A stretch of 64,000 nucleotides of DNA. Origin: Saprospiraceae bacterium (GTDB lineage: Bacteria; Bacteroidota; Bacteroidia; Chitinophagales; Saprospiraceae). This document shows positions 28,368 through 37,017 of the stretch, piece by piece. The position numbers were made by a program, and so were the translations under genes. The stretch is taken from positions 3,105,501-3,169,500 of the forward strand of contig JADJXG010000001.1 of the NCBI GenBank assembly GCA_016715965.1, given 5' to 3'. The notes below the pieces were generated by a model that worked only from the letters and a program-made list of their open reading frames with translations, did no database searches and was not told the DNA's origin. Each line of letters starts with the position of its first letter. Position 1 is the stretch's first letter.

Positions 28368-28895
28368 ATGATCAGTCCGGGCAATCTGAAGATGATGAAC
28401 AGGATGGCAACTCTAATTAGCGTTGTTGTATTGCTGGTGGTGGTGTTTATGAGGCGAATACACATAGACACTAAGATTGATTTTTCTTTTCTTCCTCCTT
28501 TTTACAGCACACTAAATGCCCTGGCCGCTATTTGTTTGATGATTGCATATATCCACATAAAAAATAAAAGAATTGCAGAACATAAAAGAATGATCATGAT
28601 TGCATTGGGAATTTCTGCCTTGTTTCTGGTAAGCTATGTTGTCTACCACATCACAACTCCAGAGACAAAGTACTGCGGTGAAGGTTGGTTGAGGTCTGTT
28701 TATTTCCCCTTGTTAATAAGCCATATTGTTCTTGCAGCAATAAGTTTTCCATTTATTCTTTTTACCTTTATTCGCGGATACAGCATGCAGGTAGACAGGC
28801 ACAGGAGAATGGCCAAATGGGTATTTCCCATTTGGTTGTATGTTTGCCTTTCTGGCCCCGTTTGTTATTTGATGCTAAAGCCTTGTTATGTATAA
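28368..28895 (+). CDS. DUF420 membrane protein (oxidase assembly-associated)
   Basis: A 175-residue protein with about five hydrophobic segments: ~13-30, 42-61, 75-92, 112-130 and 147-163. It carries the DUF420 pattern: LPPFYSTLNALAAICLM, HKRMIMIALGISALFLVSYVVYH and DRHRRMAKWVFPIWLYVCLSGPV. DUF420 relatives include oxidase maturation proteins such as CtaM, so an assembly role in heme or copper delivery is likely but not proven. Starts 4 bases after the Sco-like gene and overlaps the next gene by 8 bases. Confidence 0.85.
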   Translation: MISPGNLKMMNRMATLISVVVLLVVVFMRRIHIDTKIDFSFLPPFYSTLNALAAICLMIAYIHIKNKRIAEHKRMIMIALGISALFLVSYVVYHITTPETKYCGEGWLRSVYFPLLISHIVLAAISFPFILFTFIRGYSMQVDRHRRMAKWVFPIWLYVCLSGPVCYLMLKPCYV

Positions 28896-29130
28896 TTGGA
28901 AGAAATACTTGATCAGATATACTTCAATATCGATATTGTTGTGTTCACAGTTATTATTGATGGCACAATGTCCCATGTGTAAAATGGCCGCTGAAGCAAA
29001 TATGAAAGACGGAGGTTTAGCAGGGCAAGGGCTTAACAATGGAATTTTATATTTGTTGGTCATTCCATATTTGTTAGCCGGGACTTTGATTTACTTGTAT
29101 CGCCGTAGCAGGAAACAACTGAAGAATTAA
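28888..29130 (+). CDS. Small CPMC-motif membrane protein at the end of the oxidase operon
   Basis: An 80-residue protein overlapping the DUF420 gene by 8 bases. It has a signal peptide (about 1-26, ending LLLMAQ), a CPMCKMAAEANMKDGG segment (Cys28 and Cys31, Met30 and Met33), and one membrane helix near 52-72 followed by a basic tail (YRRSRKQLK). The Cys/Met cluster just outside the membrane could bind copper or a thiol partner; this is inference. Similar small proteins beside cox genes are, from memory, widespread in Bacteroidota but unnamed. Confidence 0.75.
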   Translation: MYNWKKYLIRYTSISILLCSQLLLMAQCPMCKMAAEANMKDGGLAGQGLNNGILYLLVIPYLLAGTLIYLYRRSRKQLKN

Positions 29131-29297
29131 ATCAGATACCTGACTTAATCGGATTTACACTGAAATTCCAAAACCTGTTTTTATACTTTTATTTGAACTT
29201 GGAAAATTTTTTCAAGCTTGATATTAAAAGGAGCCCTTACTTGCAAAAGCAAAACTTTTAATGCAAGCATCCTCAAAAATGAATAAGTTGATTGAAA

Positions 29298-29900
29298 TTA
29301 TTCTTTTCGGTGGTTTACCGTTTTGAGAGCCGGATTGGATTTAGCCGGGGTATTGTTCGAAGCTTTGTAACTTTCTTCATAAACCTGGAAAGGAGTTGAT
29401 TTATGGTGGTTGCCATAGAAATAACTGGCAATGATTTCAAAAGTCTTTGAATCTAGATAACCCGGAATCGGCTGTATAACATCTAGATTTTCATCCATAA
29501 AAACAAAAGTGGGGAAGGAAAGATTGTTCTGTGTAATTTCAAGAGCAAGTTGGTGACAACCTCTCTTTCCATACGTGACGTATTTAAACACACGGTCCTT
29601 GAAAACAATATCTTCTCTGTAATCGGCATTTAGTTTGACGGCATAGTAATCCTTTGACAAAGCTTTAATGACTGCCGGATCCTGAAAGGTCGTCTGGTCC
29701 ATTCTTTTGCACCAGGAGCAACGATCAGTATATATATCCACAATGACCTTCCTTTTTTGCTTTTTCATCATGGACTCCATTTGCTCCCAACTCAGCCACT
29801 CGATGTTGTTCGATTGGGCATACAATATATTGCCCATCCCAATAAAGAAAAGCACAGAAGCAAATCCAGTCAATGCTATTTTGTAAGCCAAATTCAACAT
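29298..29900 (-). CDS. Secreted thioredoxin-fold protein (CSWC motif)
   Basis: A 200-residue exported thioredoxin-like protein. From the ATG at 29900 it opens with a signal peptide (MLNLAYKIALTGFASVLFF ... YAQ). A TTG seven codons upstream is the only earlier start and is less likely. The redox motif is DIYTDRCSWCKRMDQTTF (Cys61 and Cys64), resembling the thioredoxin_7/DUF255 type rather than WCGPC. The cis-Pro region is SFPTFVFMDENLDVI. The ~35 C-terminal residues are low-complexity and probably disordered. It is convergent with the oxidase operon end, 167 bases away, and may reduce cytochrome or CuA cysteines, which is only a contextual guess. Confidence 0.8.
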   Translation of the reverse strand: MLNLAYKIALTGFASVLFFIGMGNILYAQSNNIEWLSWEQMESMMKKQKRKVIVDIYTDRCSWCKRMDQTTFQDPAVIKALSKDYYAVKLNADYREDIVFKDRVFKYVTYGKRGCHQLALEITQNNLSFPTFVFMDENLDVIQPIPGYLDSKTFEIIASYFYGNHHKSTPFQVYEESYKASNNTPAKSNPALKTVNHRKE

Positions 29901-30022
29901 TTTTCGTGTTTCATCCAACAAAGAAACAAAATTTACTGAATTTGTTCAATGTCTAACCCATTCATTCTGCCTATTTTAAAATAATTTTAACGTTGTTTAA
30001 AAGCTTTTGAATCTATATTTTT

Positions 30023-30979
30023 TCAAGGCTTGATGACAAACCAATCATCTGACAGAAAACTCCAGGATGCCTCTAATTTGCCTCTTAAGAGAGGAGCAGA
30101 TATTCCGCTTTTCAATTCCAAACCGTGATTTTTTACAATTCTGGCCTCGTCCCACAATTCCCGATCAATGAAATATTGTAAAGTTTCTCTGCCACCCTCT
30201 ACCAACAAAGATCCGCAGGCTTCTTCTTCATACACTTTCTTTAAACTCTGTACTATATTTAGGCCGGGGTATGGTAAAGTGGTAAATTCAGAAATGTTTT
30301 GTGAATGAGAAATGATGTATTTCTTCGGATGTCCTCCAGTCCAATGCCTGACATTGAGCTGTGGTATATCGTTGATGTATGTTTTAGAGCCCACGAGTAT
30401 TCCATCTACTTGGGATCGCCATTTGTGAACCAGAATATCTGATATGGCATTGGAAATTTTAACTTTCTCATTTTCTCGGCCAATCAGCCCATCCAAGGAT
30501 TCTGCCCATTTTAGTATGATGTATGGCCTCAGCAAGCTTTGACGGATATAGAAAGGATGGATCAGCTTAAGAAAATCAGCAGGATTGTCTGCGAGTTGTA
30601 TTTGGACACCCTTGCTTTCTAAGTATTGTATACTTTTTCCTGACATTTTAGGATTGGGATCTGTGCAACCAATCATGACATTTTTAATGCCACTTTGCAA
30701 GATCAAATCTGTACAAGGTGGCGTCTTGCCAAAATGATTGCAAGGTTCCAGACTGATGTACATGGTGGATAATGGAATGTATTTTCTGAGTGCTTGTGGA
30801 ACACTTCTAATGGCATTGACTTCCGCATGCGGGCCGCCAAATACCCCATGCCATCCCTCACCGATCACCTGGTCTTCGTACCGCAAAAGAGCCCCAACAC
30901 TGGGATTGGTTTTGGTCATAGAACTTCTTCTGGCCAATTCCAGACAATATTTAAAATATATATCATGATTATCTTGCAT
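30023..30979 (-). CDS. ribD: Bifunctional riboflavin biosynthesis deaminase/reductase
   Basis: Performs the deamination and reduction steps after GTP cyclohydrolase II in riboflavin synthesis. 318 residues. The N-terminal zinc deaminase has the H51-A-E53-V-N-A motif and SLEPC80NHFGKTPPC89. The C-terminal reductase domain has RPYIILKWAESLDGLIG, ISHSQNIS and the LLVEGGRETL block. Slightly shorter than the ~360-residue E. coli enzyme, with a compact reductase domain. No other rib gene is nearby. Divergent from the aquaporin gene, with 43 bases between start codons. Confidence 0.95.
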   Translation of the reverse strand: MQDNHDIYFKYCLELARRSSMTKTNPSVGALLRYEDQVIGEGWHGVFGGPHAEVNAIRSVPQALRKYIPLSTMYISLEPCNHFGKTPPCTDLILQSGIKNVMIGCTDPNPKMSGKSIQYLESKGVQIQLADNPADFLKLIHPFYIRQSLLRPYIILKWAESLDGLIGRENEKVKISNAISDILVHKWRSQVDGILVGSKTYINDIPQLNVRHWTGGHPKKYIISHSQNISEFTTLPYPGLNIVQSLKKVYEEEACGSLLVEGGRETLQYFIDRELWDEARIVKNHGLELKSGISAPLLRGKLEASWSFLSDDWFVIKP

Positions 30980-31006
30980 TTGTTCTAAATTGCGAACTCA
31001 AGCAGA

Positions 31007-31014
31007 CAAAAGTA
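31007..31014 (-). promoter_or_regulatory. -7 box for ribD
   Basis: The minus strand reads TACTTTTG, a full TAnnTTTG match, 28 bases upstream of the ribD ATG. No FMN riboswitch fits in the very short leader. Confidence 0.45.
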
Positions 31015-31022
31015 GTCAAACC

Positions 31023-31652
31023 ATGAAAAAATTGTTGGTAGAATTTATTGGAAGCCTGATCATTGCATTCATTTTGGTGATTGCAGCCATGCAGGATTCA
31101 TGGACCCATTTGTCATTTGCAGTGGGCCTTGTGTACATGGCCATGGTTTATGCAGGTGGTCATATTTCAGGTGGACATTTTAATCCCGCGATTAGTCTAG
31201 CCGTATTTCTACGGGGCAGAATGTCTCTTAGAGAATTACCCGGGTTTATACTGGTTCAATTTCTGGGATCTTCATTAGGTGCTGCGCTGGGTTTGCTCTC
31301 CATTACAGTCAAACAACCTGCCGGTATCGTGCTCGATGCGGATGTGGTTCCTGCAATGCTTTGTGAACTTCTTGGGACATTCGTACTTTGTTTTGTATTT
31401 CTGAATGTGGCTTCATCGAGAACTACCATAGGTAATTCTTTCTATGGATTATCCCTTGGAGGAATCATGATAGGCGGAATGATGACTTTGGGAAAAATTT
31501 CAGGAGGAGCATTTAATCCGGCCCTTGGTCTAAGTCTTGGGATCAGCAATATTTCCGGATTTGGCAATATCTGGGTGCATTGGGTGGCGGAGGTGACAGC
31601 AGCAGTGGCTGCAGCTTTTTGCTTTATATGGATTCATGGTCGAGATAATTGA
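31023..31652 (+). CDS. Aquaporin/MIP-family channel with atypical second NPA context
   Basis: A 209-residue channel of six membrane helices plus two half-helices. The first NPA is at 54-56 (GGHFNPAISLAVFLRG) and the second at 165-167 (GGAFNPALGLSLG). The length and a short loop E point to a water/small-solute channel rather than a glycerol facilitator. The residue after the second NPA is Leu where most aquaporins have Arg, the selectivity-filter arginine, so permeability may be unusual. Start: ATG at 31023; a TTG 11 codons upstream is not needed. Convergent with purB. Confidence 0.9.
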   Translation: MKKLLVEFIGSLIIAFILVIAAMQDSWTHLSFAVGLVYMAMVYAGGHISGGHFNPAISLAVFLRGRMSLRELPGFILVQFLGSSLGAALGLLSITVKQPAGIVLDADVVPAMLCELLGTFVLCFVFLNVASSRTTIGNSFYGLSLGGIMIGGMMTLGKISGGAFNPALGLSLGISNISGFGNIWVHWVAEVTAAVAAAFCFIWIHGRDN

Positions 31653-31685
31653 CCCTAACCAAAATGGAGACGAATTCATTCATTT

Positions 31686-33032
31686 TTAGAACTCTTCTGC
31701 ATAGCCAATGTAATTGTCGGGACGTAAATTTTTAATTTCATTTTTTACAGAATCGGAAATGTCAAGTGTTTCCACAAACTCAAATAAATCAGATTGTTTG
31801 ATGGCACTTTTTCCTTGTGTCAGGTTTTTGAGTAATTCGTAAGGATGCTCAATGTTTTCCCTTCTTAGGATACTTTGAATTGCTTCTGCAAGGATAATCC
31901 ATTGCTGATCCAAATCCGAACGGATTTTAACACTGTTTACTTGCAATTTGGACAAACCATGCATCAAGGATTTTAACCCTATGAGGATGTGGGCTGCCGG
32001 AGTTCCAATATTGCGCAAAACAGTACTATCCGTTAAATCCCTTTGGAGTCTGGAAATTGGCAGTTTCTCAGCCATGAAATGGAGGATGGTATTGGCCATT
32101 CCAAAATTGCCTTCTGCATTTTCAAAATCAATTGGATTGACCTTGTGTGGCATTGCAGATGAGCCTACTTCTCCCGCAATTACTTTTTGGGTAAAGTAAT
32201 CCATGGAAATGTAAGTCCATAGATCACGGCTAAAATCAATAAGTATGGTATTAATTCGGATCAATGCGTGACACCATTGAGCGATTTCATCGTAATGCGC
32301 AATTTGGGTGGTTAGTCTTTGCCTCCCGATGTGCAATTTTTTCTTTAAAAAATCATCAGCCCACTGAGGCCAGTTAATTTGAGGAAAACTCAATTTATGC
32401 GCATTAAAATTACCTGTTGCTCCACCAAATTTTCCAGTAAACGCGGTGGATTTAAGAGTAGCTAGTTGCAATTCTAATCTTTCAACAAATACAGCCAACT
32501 CTTTACCCAGTCCAGTTGGGCTGGCAGGTTGTCCGTGGGTCCTGGCCAGCATGGGTATATTGCGATGGGCAAAGGAAAATGACCTAATTTGCTCTATCAA
32601 TTTTTGCAGACATGGAACAAGTACTTCATTGGTAGCATCCCTCAATATCATAGGGATGGCGGTATTGTTTATGTCTTGAGAGGTGAGGCCAAAATGAATC
32701 ATTTCGTGAAGCCGGTCCAAGCCCAGACTGCTTAGTTTTTCACGGAGAAAATACTCAACAGCTTTGACATCGTGGCGAGTGATGGATTCAATTTCTTTTA
32801 TCCTGCGAGAGTCATCAAGTGAGAAAGCTTCAAAACAATTAGTTAAGGACAACTCCTGATCGCTGGTAAGGGGATTTAATGAAAGTTCTTTGGTTTTACA
32901 CAGCTCTAACAAGTAAAGAACTTCAACCTGAACGCGGTATTTAAAGAGTGCGTGTTCAGAAAAATAGTCACTCAGTTCGATGACTTTTTGGAAATAACGA
33001 CCGTCTATTGGTGAAATTTGAATTAGACCCAT
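31686..33032 (-). CDS. purB: Adenylosuccinate lyase
   Basis: Releases fumarate from SAICAR and adenylosuccinate in purine synthesis. 448 residues of the E. coli-type branch. Visible motifs are RDVKAVEYFL-like (TRHDVKAVEYFLREK), FGLTSQDINNTA, ARTHGQPASPTGLGKELAV and the family signature GSSAMPHKVNPIDFENAEGN. Last gene of a three-gene minus-strand operon; its start overlaps the end of the YwaF-like gene by 10 bases. Confidence 0.96.
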   Translation of the reverse strand: MGLIQISPIDGRYFQKVIELSDYFSEHALFKYRVQVEVLYLLELCKTKELSLNPLTSDQELSLTNCFEAFSLDDSRRIKEIESITRHDVKAVEYFLREKLSSLGLDRLHEMIHFGLTSQDINNTAIPMILRDATNEVLVPCLQKLIEQIRSFSFAHRNIPMLARTHGQPASPTGLGKELAVFVERLELQLATLKSTAFTGKFGGATGNFNAHKLSFPQINWPQWADDFLKKKLHIGRQRLTTQIAHYDEIAQWCHALIRINTILIDFSRDLWTYISMDYFTQKVIAGEVGSSAMPHKVNPIDFENAEGNFGMANTILHFMAEKLPISRLQRDLTDSTVLRNIGTPAAHILIGLKSLMHGLSKLQVNSVKIRSDLDQQWIILAEAIQSILRRENIEHPYELLKNLTQGKSAIKQSDLFEFVETLDISDSVKNEIKNLRPDNYIGYAEEF

Positions 33033-33751
33033 TTGATGTTTTTTAGACCGGTTGAAAACAAATTAAACCGGAGTCTTCTGAAAATATAGTAAATCAGGAG
33101 AACAAAAGCTGAACCGATGACTTCAAATCCAATGATATGATAAGGAAACTTACCCGTAATCAGGACATTGTCCACTTTTGGAGGTTCGCATAAGTAAATA
33201 TAATTTGACCCAATGAGATAATTGATTAAACCCACCGTTCCTAAAACAATGTTGCCAAATACCAGAACATACAACCAGGAACGAACCCTGGGTCGAATAT
33301 GCAATACAAAAAACAAATAGAGTGGTGTAAAAAGTATCAATCCATGACTCAAATAATAATCAAACAACAAAAATGGTGAATAACCATGCGTCATTTCCGG
33401 AGTCAGAAAACTCATAAGCGCTCCCACACTTCCAAGCATTAAAAGATATTCGTAAAGAAGCATTTGGGGTTTGTACAAACAAACCAGACAAGCTAAATAA
33501 GAGAGTCCGCAAAGATGAAGGGGCAGGGATTCTTGTATATTGAAATGACCTGTGACCAAATAGTATACGTGGATGAGTATTTCACGAACAAAAAATACGA
33601 CAAACAATGCCCGGCGAAAAAGTTCTTCCTTGCCAATTGACTTAAAATAGCTTCCTAATTTTGCCAAACCACTGTAAAATCCCAGACCTAATATAATGCC
33701 ACCCCACCACATCAAGGAGTATGTCGGAATTAAATAATGTTCGTGAGGCAT
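33023..33751 (-). CDS. TIGR02206/YwaF-like integral membrane protein
   Basis: A 242-residue membrane protein with about seven hydrophobic segments. The pattern LPLHLCGLSYLACLVCLY, with FLTPEMTHGYSPFLLFDYYLSHG, and the segment YLCEPPKVDNVLI match the YwaF family (TIGR02206), whose function is unknown. Overlaps purB by 10 bases and begins 6 bases after the upstream Tudor-like gene, so the three are surely cotranscribed. The purine link is probably only positional. Confidence 0.85.
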   Translation of the reverse strand: MPHEHYLIPTYSLMWWGGIILGLGFYSGLAKLGSYFKSIGKEELFRRALFVVFFVREILIHVYYLVTGHFNIQESLPLHLCGLSYLACLVCLYKPQMLLYEYLLMLGSVGALMSFLTPEMTHGYSPFLLFDYYLSHGLILFTPLYLFFVLHIRPRVRSWLYVLVFGNIVLGTVGLINYLIGSNYIYLCEPPKVDNVLITGKFPYHIIGFEVIGSAFVLLIYYIFRRLRFNLFSTGLKNIKWV

Positions 33752-33757
33752 ATGGTT

Positions 33758-34294
33758 TTAATCATTGGCTTTGTCGCCAACAAAATGATTTTCCTTGTAT
33801 TTAAACAATATATTAAAGGTGGTTAGGCTGCCGTAAATACGAGTGATGTATTGTTGGAGATTTACTTTTTCTTCATCGGTCAATAAGCTGGCATTGATTC
33901 TTTGCTCCATCACCCGCAGACGATCGCGCACCATGACGATTTTGTGAAAAAACGATTCGATCGGAATTTCTTTTTCCTTGAGACTTGGGTCCGCTGATCT
34001 GAGAATCATGACACCATCTTTCCACTTGTCGTGTAATGGAACAACTTCACTGATATCAGACCAGGCCTTGAGGATCTTGATAAGTGATTTTTCGGCCTCT
34101 GTAAAGCTAACGGCTTCGGTGGGTTCAATCTTTTCAATTATTTCCCAATTGGCATATTCCTTCCCCACCAACTTAATACCAAACTGTATGAAGCAAACAC
34201 GGTATGCCGCAATATCAACTTCGATGACGACTCCATCTCCAAAAGCAGGATGCTTGACCCTGGAACCAACACCCAGGAATTTTTCTATGCTCAT
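33758..34294 (-). CDS. Uncharacterised protein with an SH3/Tudor-like N-terminal domain
   Basis: A 178-residue cytoplasmic protein. Residues 8-55 (GVGSRVKHPAFGDGVVIEVD ... VCFIQFGIKLV) have the beta-barrel pattern seen in the C-terminal Tudor-like domain of UvrD/PcrA helicases and in CarD-like RNA polymerase binders. The rest (about 65-170) is mostly helical with charged stretches (VMVRDRLRVMEQRINA). I do not recognise the full family. Binding of RNA polymerase or nucleic acid is only inference from the barrel. First gene of the purB operon, preceded by a full -7 box. Confidence 0.75.
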   Translation of the reverse strand: MSIEKFLGVGSRVKHPAFGDGVVIEVDIAAYRVCFIQFGIKLVGKEYANWEIIEKIEPTEAVSFTEAEKSLIKILKAWSDISEVVPLHDKWKDGVMILRSADPSLKEKEIPIESFFHKIVMVRDRLRVMEQRINASLLTDEEKVNLQQYITRIYGSLTTFNILFKYKENHFVGDKAND

Positions 34295-34760
34295 AAAGCT
34301 TATTTTGACCCAAATATATGGATTATGTGGTATTTAATCTGATATCAGCTAGATTGAAGTGCGTATATGCTTCAAAGCCACTCATAAGGCGGAATAAAAA
34401 GCAAAAGAATGCTTTTTTAGGTTTTGAAACTTTAGGATAATGTCTTAATGGGAGTCATCCAATAAAATTGAGAAAATCAGGTCTTTGATATTGTAAATTC
34501 CGATTGAATATGTGATGGTAAATCCTTTGTACAAAATTGAAACAGGGTAGGTTGTACCCATTGGGTGAACTGTCCCAAAGGCTTTTCAGGATATTACGGA
34601 ACTCAACTGCTTTTCTATCTAAAAATCCGTTTGGGTAAGATGTCATCGGAGTTTCCCTCTACTTCGAATAATTAAAATTGATTAATTTGACAAATTTTAA
34701 CCATAAATTTTTTATTTGTTAGGAAATATAGTATAAATTTACGCCAAAGGATTGAGGAAG
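34295..34760. other. Intergenic region upstream of the NusG paralogue
   Basis: About 465 bases between divergent genes. It holds the minus-strand -7 box at 34311 and an AT-rich stretch before the NusG-like start. A 63-codon minus-strand frame at 34455-34646 is open but has no recognisable family or signal, so I do not call it a gene. Confidence 0.5.
34311..34318 (-). promoter_or_regulatory. -7 box for the Tudor-like/YwaF/purB operon
   Basis: The minus strand reads TATATTTG, a full TAnnTTTG match, 17 bases upstream of the first ATG, giving a short leader. No TTG is visible at the -33 distance. Confidence 0.5.
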
Positions 34761-35294
34761 ATGTATAGCCCCACTATAATCACCGCCCCTAGCTTGTGGT
34801 TCGTTATTCGGGTTAAACCCCGTCAGGATGCCAAAACTTCCAGGTTTTTGCACACAATTGGTATGGAGCATTACCTGCCAGGAAAGAAAGAATTGGCTAG
34901 GAATAAGGACCTCATTAAAGAAAAAATCAAACCCGTTCTTAGCCCTTATATGTTTGTTAAATGCAGGCCTGGAGAAAGAACTAAGGTTTACGACGGAGGA
35001 TCGGTGCTTGATTTTTTAAAAGACAATGGTAAGCCAGTTCAAGTTAGTCAGGAGGAAATCGATCGGTTACGGCAAATTTGTGATGGCTGCTTTGATGCGA
35101 TTTGGAGTAGAGATCCGATAAAAGTGGGTGATGCTGTTGAGGTAATCGCGGGAGCTATGAAAGGTGTGCAAGGTTTGGCAATACAAGAGCATGGAAGGTG
35201 GAATATGTATGTTTTGATTGAATCTTTGGGGCGATACGTCAGATTCAGCATTGCCCGTTCCCTCTTGAGACGATTAAAATTTGTAAATGAGTGA
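34761..35294 (+). CDS. NusG-family transcription antiterminator (UpxY/RfaH-like paralogue)
   Basis: A 177-residue NusG paralogue. The NGN domain is visible (WFVIRVKPRQDAKTSRFLHT, YLPGKKEL, KPVLSPYMFVKCRPGE), followed by a C-terminal KOW domain (IKVGDAVEVIAGAMKGVQG ... RYVRFSIARSLLRRL). UpxY-type members in Bacteroidota bind paused polymerase and promote transcription of one operon, usually the polysaccharide operon directly downstream. Here nothing coding lies within 720 bases downstream. Start: ATG at 34761; a TTG three codons earlier is an alternative. Housekeeping NusG is normally near secE and rpl genes, which are not here. Confidence 0.88.
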   Translation: MYSPTIITAPSLWFVIRVKPRQDAKTSRFLHTIGMEHYLPGKKELARNKDLIKEKIKPVLSPYMFVKCRPGERTKVYDGGSVLDFLKDNGKPVQVSQEEIDRLRQICDGCFDAIWSRDPIKVGDAVEVIAGAMKGVQGLAIQEHGRWNMYVLIESLGRYVRFSIARSLLRRLKFVNE

Positions 35295-36017
35295 ATCATC
35301 TGCTGTTTCTTTTAAATGATTGAAAAACAAAGTGTTGGCTAATTTTTGACCAATCCTACGACGGCGAAGCCATTTGACAATTTAAAATAGAGAGAACAGC
35401 AAAATTGTGAAACATGTGGGCCAAATCAACAACTATCTTCACAAAGAAAATTAAAACCTGGCTATTGAAAGCGCCCAAATAATCTCCGCAAATGGTAGGA
35501 ATTTTACCAAAGAATCGAACCATTGACAATTGAGAAAAAGGAAAGAGAAAACTACGATGTTAATTGGATCTATTGTACCTGTTTGCCGATTATAAATTTT
35601 TAAATTTTAATCCAATATCTATTGAAATATTAGAATTGAAGTTTGGAAGAATTCATTCGTCTTTTTTTTGGTAGGTTCAATTTAGGTTTGTCATGCAATT
35701 TGGAGAAACTATTTATTGATTTGCAATTGCATCAAACCCTACCGGGCTTTATGCTCTCTAAGGGTGTTGCATTTTAATGAAGATTATTCATTGCCATATT
35801 CTTTGCAAACCCCCAATTAATTGACTAGGTTTTGGTGATATTTATCGATAATTGTTGTTTAAAGTTTCCATGAAAATGGATCAGAATGTCATACTCAGAT
35901 TGGTAATACTAAAGTCAAGGAGTTTAATCTTAAACTTCGTTGGAATTTAATATCAATCGTGTTATACCTGGGTTCATTAAAAATAAATACTGTAATTGAT
36001 CTAATGAAAAGACAAAT
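35295..36017. other. Long gene-free region between NusG paralogue and AraC regulator
   Basis: About 720 bases, AT-rich, with no supported gene on either strand. A 22-codon frame at 35414 (MWAKSTTIFTKKIKTW, then LLKAPK) may be a remnant but is too short to judge. It might hold regulatory sites for the araC-like gene or the leader of a lost operon. I see no tRNA, hairpin terminator or repeat. Confidence 0.5.
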
Positions 36018-36932
36018 ATGAAAAATAGAAACTCAAAAAAGAACAATGAAATACTTAATATTTCTACTTTGGAAATGTTTGAGCGACTAATCAACAGAGA
36101 TGCAAAACATTATGACATTGATCTTATGGTGATGCCAGGAACATTGGAAGACAAGCATAAAAATTGCGAAACGATACCTGCTCTAAGAAGACAGTTTAAT
36201 TTGATTTACTTGCTGCTGGAGGGTGAACATGATGTTCGCCTGGGTGCCGATCACCTCCAGCTAAAACCCAATGACCTGGTTATTGTTCCTGAAAATACTC
36301 TATATGCCAGCGATCACATTAAAGATTGTAAGGGGTATTGCATTCATTTCAAATCAGAATTTTTGAAGCCTCAACTGACTAAACCTCTTGCCGAAGAATT
36401 TCCCTATTTTCATTTTGATGCCCCTCATATTATCAATCTTTCACAAATTGAAAGTGAATTGATTCAATCTGCATTTGCACAAATTCTAGATGAATACAAA
36501 CGATTTTCAGCAGAGAAGAATTTTCTCCTATGCAATCTGATACTCATATTACTTTATAGAGTTCGTGAAATTTACCGGATTCATGTAAGAGAAATAAGTA
36601 AAAATTACAGTAGAAAAGAGCAACTGGCCAATTCTTTTAAATTGCTTGTTGAAAAGCAATTTGTGGAATTGCGTACAGTCCAACAATATGCTGATTTGAT
36701 GCATATCTCTGCAAAGCACCTTTCTGAAGTGGTTAGGGAGACTTTCGGACGCCCACCTTTACAAATGATCCATGATATTTTATTGCTTGAGGCAAAGGTG
36801 CAGCTGGGCTCGACGGATCGATCGGTTTCGGAGATCGCTTACGAGTTGAAATTTGACGACCCATCCCATTTTACCCACTTTATTAAAAGGAAAACTGGCT
36901 TATCGCCACAGGATTTTAGAAAGAAGCTCTGA
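36018..36932 (+). CDS. AraC-family transcriptional regulator
   Basis: A 304-residue regulator. Residues ~55-115 form a cupin-type ligand-binding domain (LIYLLLEGEHDVRLGADHLQ, LKPNDLVIVPENTLYASDHI), with a helical linker to ~200. The C-terminus has two AraC helix-turn-helix units: RTVQQYADLMHISAKHLSEV and SVSEIAYELKFDDPSHFTHF, ending KRKTGLSPQDFRKK. It probably senses a small molecule and controls the neighbouring cupin gene, which starts 85 bases downstream on the same strand; this target is inferred from position only. Confidence 0.92.
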   Translation: MKNRNSKKNNEILNISTLEMFERLINRDAKHYDIDLMVMPGTLEDKHKNCETIPALRRQFNLIYLLLEGEHDVRLGADHLQLKPNDLVIVPENTLYASDHIKDCKGYCIHFKSEFLKPQLTKPLAEEFPYFHFDAPHIINLSQIESELIQSAFAQILDEYKRFSAEKNFLLCNLILILLYRVREIYRIHVREISKNYSRKEQLANSFKLLVEKQFVELRTVQQYADLMHISAKHLSEVVRETFGRPPLQMIHDILLLEAKVQLGSTDRSVSEIAYELKFDDPSHFTHFIKRKTGLSPQDFRKKL

Positions 36933-37017
36933 AATATACATACCATTCCGAAGAATCTACAATGACTGCCCAAGCACTGCACATACCTTTGCTGTATTAA
37001 ATCAAAAAATACAAAAA

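Noticed and set aside
34455..34646. 63-codon minus-strand frame upstream of the NusG paralogue
   Set aside because: No start context, signal or family; length expected by chance in AT-rich sequence.
35414..35482. 22-codon frame in the gene-free region
   Set aside because: Too short to support; no conserved motif.
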